A stretch of 64,000 bases of DNA, from positions 25,576,784-25,640,783 of the forward strand of contig NW_021941229.1 in the NCBI RefSeq assembly GCF_902148845.1, given 5' to 3'. Source of the stretch: Salarias fasciatus (lineage: Eukaryota; Chordata; Actinopteri; Blenniiformes; Blenniidae). Shown here in pieces: positions 59,397 to 64,000 of the stretch. A model generated the notes under the pieces. It saw nothing but the letters and a program-made list of their open reading frames with translations. It made no database searches and was not told the origin of the DNA. Within the stretch, counting starts at the first letter, position 1. Every line of letters starts with the position of its first letter. Position numbers and translations under genes: made by a program.

Positions 59397-59689
59397 TAAA
59401 GTTACCAAGAAATCTCAAGTGGCTTTATTCACACTGGTGAAAGTGCTGGTTCGTGGACCAGGATGGGACGCAGACATGCACCACACCTCAGATTACCTTT
59501 TGAAAGTCTGTGTTTACAGGGGACTTTATATTCCTCTATAATCAGAATAAAGCTTAATTCCACTCCAAAGCATCATGCAAATGCCTGAAAACTTTACTCA
59601 GAATTAAGTGTAAATCCGAAAATGAGTTTATTCTATCATGGAAGCGGAATTATATGCTAATTAGGCGCGAATTCATTCTGGTCGTTCTG

Positions 59690-59955
59690 CGCATGCTCCA
59701 TAGTGATGACGCAACGTTCCAAGATGGCGGCCAGCGGTCCGCATTTCGATGGTGACGATTTATTTAGCGGAAGTTTTAAAGAATTTGATATATGAAATAA
59801 GCTTATCAACGGACGCTTAACAACTCGGACATATTCAAAACTGTAGCATCAAAAAGGTATTTGAGAAAGAAACGAAGAAAACGCTGTTTACTTCCGGGAG
59901 ACGTCAGTACGTCACGGCCGCCCGCTGTCCAATCAGAACGCTTCACAGACGGTAA
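59690..59955 (+). promoter_or_regulatory. Housekeeping-type promoter, target gene unknown
   Basis: Within 260 bp there is an NRF1-like TGCGCATGCT, a CRE-like TGACGCAA, a YY1-type CCAAGATGGCGGC (59719-59731), an ETS core CTTCCGGG, a GACGTCA CRE and a CCAATCAG box. A candidate splice donor GGTAAGAAA follows near 59951. No known exon follows it that I can identify. Confidence 0.55.
59724..59795 (+). CDS. Short ORF in the promoter-like segment
   Basis: Starts at the ATG of the YY1-type motif and encodes 23 residues, MAASGPHFDGDDLFSGSFKE followed by FDI, then stop. It is either a first coding exon that splices out early (a GTGACG donor-like site lies at 59752), a uORF, or chance. Coding composition is plausible, but no family is recognised. 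Confidence 0.3.
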   Translation: MAASGPHFDGDDLFSGSFKEFDI

Positions 59956-62030
59956 GAAAGCTGCTCAACTAGAAACATGCACTTTTGCATCTCAATACAG
60001 TCCTCAAAACATTTATTACTGCTGTTGGTTTTAATTGTGATTGATTAATGGAGGTCTATCGAGATTTTTTTTTAAGTTATGGTTGGAAATTGGCTCTAAG
60101 AAAAGCAGTAGGGAACAATAATTTTCCCGCCATTGAAACTTAAACGTTTTTCCTCCCTGTTCAGTTCAGGTGAATTATTAGGATTAAATTCTTCATTTGA
60201 AGTTTTAAATGTTACAACATCCTTCTGTGATTCTGGACCGTTCAACACGAAGAGAAGCTGGGACTGGCTTTCCCTTGAGCAACACCACTTTAAAATGGTT
60301 CAAATTCCACATTAGTGTTTTCTGATTTGAAACTGCTCCACTGAAGGAAAAGGTTTAGATAAACGCATTTGGACATTAAGTTGGTGATTTTGTGTGTTGG
60401 TTACAAGTTCACAAAAGATGTGATTAATCGTGGTCAGAGTTGTTTTACCTAGTTAAAACATTGATTTGATTGAAAGCACTCATTTTGTAAGTATAGGCAA
60501 TATTTGTATTTGAAAATTAGACTAAAGTCTCGGACATTTGCTTGTTAAGATATACGTCCTGTAAAACCTGGGGTCCTCATTTGATAAACCACTGAGAACT
60601 GGTGCATGACAATATGTCTAAATTACTTTTTAGGTGCATTATGTTTGACATGTCGCTCGTTCAGGAGGGTTTGCCACAGTTTGTAAAAACATGCAAAGTG
60701 AAACAGAAGTTTTTTGCACAGTTCACTATTTTTTTTACATCAAAAGGTTGAATTAAAATTGAGATTAGTTATTGGTTGGATGAAATTAGACCTCTGATCT
60801 CCACCTCTATATAATAGCTTCATCTAATGCTGTGTTTTATTGTCGCACAGCTTTATTGATTCTTCGGGAAAACTTGACACTGGGATTGAGCTGCTGTGAG
60901 TAGACGTGCAGGTTTTCTAATGTCCACTAGATGTCAGTACTCACATGTTTTCTCCCCTGAAAGAGTAACTGAAAACCACAGACCATGGAAGAACATTCTG
61001 ATCAGATTAAACTCACTCATGTACTAATTATGATAAGTAGATCTAAAATAATAGATTTCATACACTTATGTTGACTTAATTCTGATGTTTTCTGATGTTT
61101 TTGTGTCAAAATATTGGCTTGGAATTAGTTAATTTTGTGTTTAACATCAAAGTACTTAAGTACCCTATTTTAGTAGATGTCATGAAATGCCTGCCCTTTA
61201 TGACAAAATGTTCTTGACTGCAGTTAACTAGGATTTTGAGGAATCTGTTGTTTGTATCTATTCACCCCACTTAAGTGGATTTTTCTGTATCTGTGCCATG
61301 TATTGAACTATTTGTACTTTTGTTACCATCCTTAAGTACATTTTTTAGCTATCTTTGTATCAGCATGTCTGTACTTATGTACATTTTTAAGGAATTTTAA
61401 CTTTGTTGCAGTAATTCAGTCGACTTTTGTGAATGTAAACACTATAATCTATTTAATTCTTACTCTAAAGTTGAATTTTCAGTAATCTATTGGATTATTT
61501 CTACTTCATTACTGTACAAAAGTATATTTTCATGTCTTTGTCACTCTTTTTGATGGACTTAGGTGGGAATCTTTACTTAAGATACTTCTGGGAATCTTTA
61601 CTTTGAATCAAAATATTTGGATGTAGTTACACTCATTATATTGATTTATCAGGTGTTTTTACTTCATTACTTGACTTAGGAATATTTTTAAGGTATTCAG
61701 GTAGTTTTCCAGGATTCCGTAATTTATATGGAAGTAATTATTAGTAATACTTTACTGCTTATAAGTTGACTTTTCAGGAATCTGTAAGCTATATCAGAGT
61801 ATTTATTCTTTGCTACTGAACTTTTATTGATTTTCCTGGTTTGATCCAAGTGATTTACTGATCTGTGTCCATCTAATATCTAGTTGTTGTTGTTGTTTTT
61901 TTTAGTTAAATGTCTACAATCTGAACTTAGTGAAAGATCTGTGACCCTGAAGCAGTTCTTCTTCTTCCCTCTCTGGTATTGTGAAACTCAAAGCTTTTCC
62001 CCTCCATGAGTCATGACCAGGATTTTCCAC
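59956..62030. other. Intergenic, AT-rich
   Basis: No gene is recognised. From 61070 to 61850 there are many loose copies of ACTTAAGTAC and TTTGTACTT-like motifs, which suggest a decayed tandem or palindromic repeat. Confidence 0.55.
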
Positions 62031-62420
62031 CTGCTTTAATCGCCGGGCCTCCAAATCTGTTTGCAGACTCCGTCCACTTGCTGCCGCCTTGAGGGGGGGG
62101 GGAGGGGCAGTGTTTTCTCCTCCATGAAATTCATCTCCATCTGAATTATGGCACAAGTGGCTGCGAGGCCGTTGGCCAGAGCGCCGCTTGCTAAGAGTAA
62201 TGTTTAATTCAGTGTCAAGCGAGCGGGCTCGCGTCAATCCACAAACATTTATAAGTCCCCCTTGAGCGATATCAGGTGGCATTAGGGGGCTCGAGGAGAC
62301 AAAAAGCTGATGAATTGAATTAATCTCCCCCGCTGTGATGGATGGGCCTGTTCGCAGGGGGCTGCGGAGCCTCGGCTTTCTTCATCTGTCACTCCAATCG
62401 CCGCGGCCGCCATGATTTGT
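62030..62420. promoter_or_regulatory. Candidate conserved non-coding element
   Basis: A compact non-coding block of unusually balanced composition in an AT-rich desert, rich in homeodomain-like TAAT cores (TTTAATTCAG, GAATTGAATTAATCT) and containing CATTTATAAG. It resembles vertebrate conserved enhancers by eye, but conservation cannot be seen from one sequence. Confidence 0.3.
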
Positions 62421-63392
62421 GCTCGAGCTGTGAAGGCCACAAGTGGCCCAAAGACCTCCCTTTCTCCTTCGCGCCCATCTCCCTGTGTGTGTGCGCGCGT
62501 GTGTGTTTTCCAGGGAATTCCCAGCCTTTCAATCTGCCCCCCCTCAACCCTGTGACCCTCACTCGCTCATGTCCCTGCAGACAGACGAGGGAAAACAAGC
62601 CATCGGTGAGGACGAGCACACGCAAAAACACGCTGATTTACGGGTGTGTGTGTGTGTGTGGGGTGGGGGATCTGTTTGGCTTTGGGGGTTTTCACTCACT
62701 GTAGGATTCAGATATGTGACGTTGTGTGAAAGAAAATATGAAACGGAGACGAACAACTAAAGAAGTTTAACCTTTCATCAACCAGGAGGTAAAGATGGCC
62801 TCTGAATGTGGGATATCACATTTCAACACACACACACACCCACACCCACGTGCATCTTATTGATGTTTGTACATGTACATGCAGTATTGGGGTAGTTACT
62901 CAAAGAAAGTAATTAGTTACTCATTACTTCTGTCAAATGTAGTGATATTCCTTCAGAGTTACTGTGCTTGAAAAGTAATTTCACTGCTTATTACGTTACT
63001 TGAGCATTTCTTAATTCACCATAAAGATACTTGGACAAACATCTTGGCTGCAACATCACTTATCTGGTCCACATAGTGTTTACTGTATAATGTAAAACTA
63101 CAGAAAAGAACGATATTTCTGTCTATGGGAAAAAATAGACACAAAAGCCTCATAATACAGGAGGAAAAAACTCTTCTCCGAAAAAAAAAAGAAAGAAATT
63201 CTTGTTCAAATGTTCAGTAAGAAATTTAAAAATAAAGGGCTGATGATTTTATCTGTTAAATTAAAACAGAAATCAGAAACTTAAATAACAGGAAGGAAAA
63301 ATAAATGAGTAGAAAACTAGCAATTCACAAACGAAGGGGCGGGGCATCAAGTTTGTGTGCGGAGAAGCAGGAACCGTATTGGTGCGGAGTGC
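62421..63392. other. Intergenic, no gene recognised
   Basis: Contains a GT-rich tract (62643-62665), a CA run near 62827, and a degenerate repeat like the one at 49200-49520. Confidence 0.5.
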
Positions 63393-63520
63393 GTCACGTG
63401 ACGACCGGATCACGACTCGTGAATAAAGTGTCACTCCGCTCAGAGTGTAATAGAGCCGATTTACAGACGCGATCACAGCCGATGTGGAGAGTTTCACTCG
63501 GGAGGACTTTTGATGTTTAG
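63393..63520 (+). promoter_or_regulatory. CpG-containing promoter with E-box palindrome and possible first exon
   Basis: GTCACGTGAC at 63393-63402 is a perfect palindromic E-box of the CLEAR type. An ATTGG box lies just upstream. After about 110 bp comes TTTAG|GTGAGTG, a good splice donor at 63520/63521. No coding start is recognised. Confidence 0.4.
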
Positions 63521-63899
63521 GTGAGTGAAAAGATCTTTTTTATCAGCTAAAGATGGAGTGGTAAACGAAGGTCGGAGCGAGATGAAACTATGGCGATTAT
63601 CTTCCCGCTGTACCGTGAGCGGCATAGCAGACCGGAAGTATCAGACCGGAAATGTCAGACCGTCACGCTGAGGCTATGGTAAACAAACAAAGCCCCAACC
63701 ATCAGAAAATACATTACTGTAGTCCAGTAAAGTTTATTTACAGGTATTTTAAGTTTAATACATTAATTTACCTCGTTACCCAAATTGTTAATGTCGTTAC
63801 TTGTGTGTGTGCTGTTCTGTCAGCTGTTCTGACACAGTTCCGTCCTCATTTATAGCTAAAGCTACTTTAAAGTCACCATTTACCTCATGCATGTTTTTT

Positions 63900-64000
63900 T
63901 TTCTCTCTCTAAGGGGGAAGCAGCATTGACTGAAGCAGAATCACGTGCACAGGGAGAACGTGCAAACTCCCCAATCAGTTCTCAAAGTCACCCTGGACTG
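63900..64000. repeat. SINE-like fragment at the window edge
   Basis: CAGGGAGAACGTGCAAACTCC is the reverse of a segment common to fish SINE-like repeats. It is cut by the end of the window. Confidence 0.4.

Noticed and set aside
61070-61850. Gene in the AT-rich desert
   Set aside because: Frequent stops in all frames and repeat-like ACTTAAGTAC motifs; no exon signals.

Overview
The window is vertebrate nuclear DNA, almost certainly from a teleost fish. It has spliced genes with very short introns (down to 72 bp), a Rex3-type RTE LINE ending in GATG repeats, L2-type LINEs, many short DNA transposons (MITEs), and long CA/GT, GAA and GGA microsatellites. There is one 100-base assembly gap at 30281-30380. 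I saw no viral fossil, CRISPR array, tRNA or rRNA gene.

Layout. 1-1740: non-coding. 1742-4765: degraded Rex3/RTE LINE. 5286-6208: single-exon class A GPCR (+). 6209-8960: intergenic, with two MITEs. 8962-11439: ten-finger C2H2 zinc-finger gene (-). 11440-18500: intergenic, with an antisense L2 LINE split by a hAT-like MITE. 19093-25595: psd4-like (EFA6B-type) Arf6 exchange factor (+). 25600-30640: intergenic, microsatellites and nested MITEs. 30648-34963: arl3 (-), with an L2 fragment in one intron. 35532-39399: wbp1l (+). 39400-46476: long 3' UTR and repeats, including a foldback element. 46477-50271: lman2l (-), eight exons, intact. 51679-56126: mtfp1 (+), four exons. 58813-59384: a small type I membrane protein gene I do not recognise (+). 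59385-64000: mostly AT-rich intergenic DNA with two promoter-like CpG-containing segments and one possible conserved non-coding element.

The genes do not form one pathway. arl3 (cilium GTPase that unloads lipidated cargo) and wbp1l (PPxY membrane adaptor) start head to head about 0.6 kb apart and are close neighbours in mammals too (human 10q24). lman2l (ER lectin) and mtfp1 (mitochondrial fission) also start head to head, 1.4 kb apart. psd4-like and lman2l have human relatives on chromosome 2q, so the block looks like a fish-specific mix of ancestral segments.

The strongest window-wide signal is technical. At least five genes with otherwise convincing coding sequence carry single-base losses inside short G or C runs. 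This suggests consensus errors in the assembly rather than pseudogenes, although lman2l and the small membrane-protein gene are clean. The most unusual biological structure is a minisatellite inside an L2 LINE whose 39-bp unit encodes the reverse transcriptase catalytic YADD box, and which was later split by a transposon. Other notable items are three unrelated MITEs flanked by TTAA, and a MITE family present in about eight copies. I did not find a convincing new multi-gene system.
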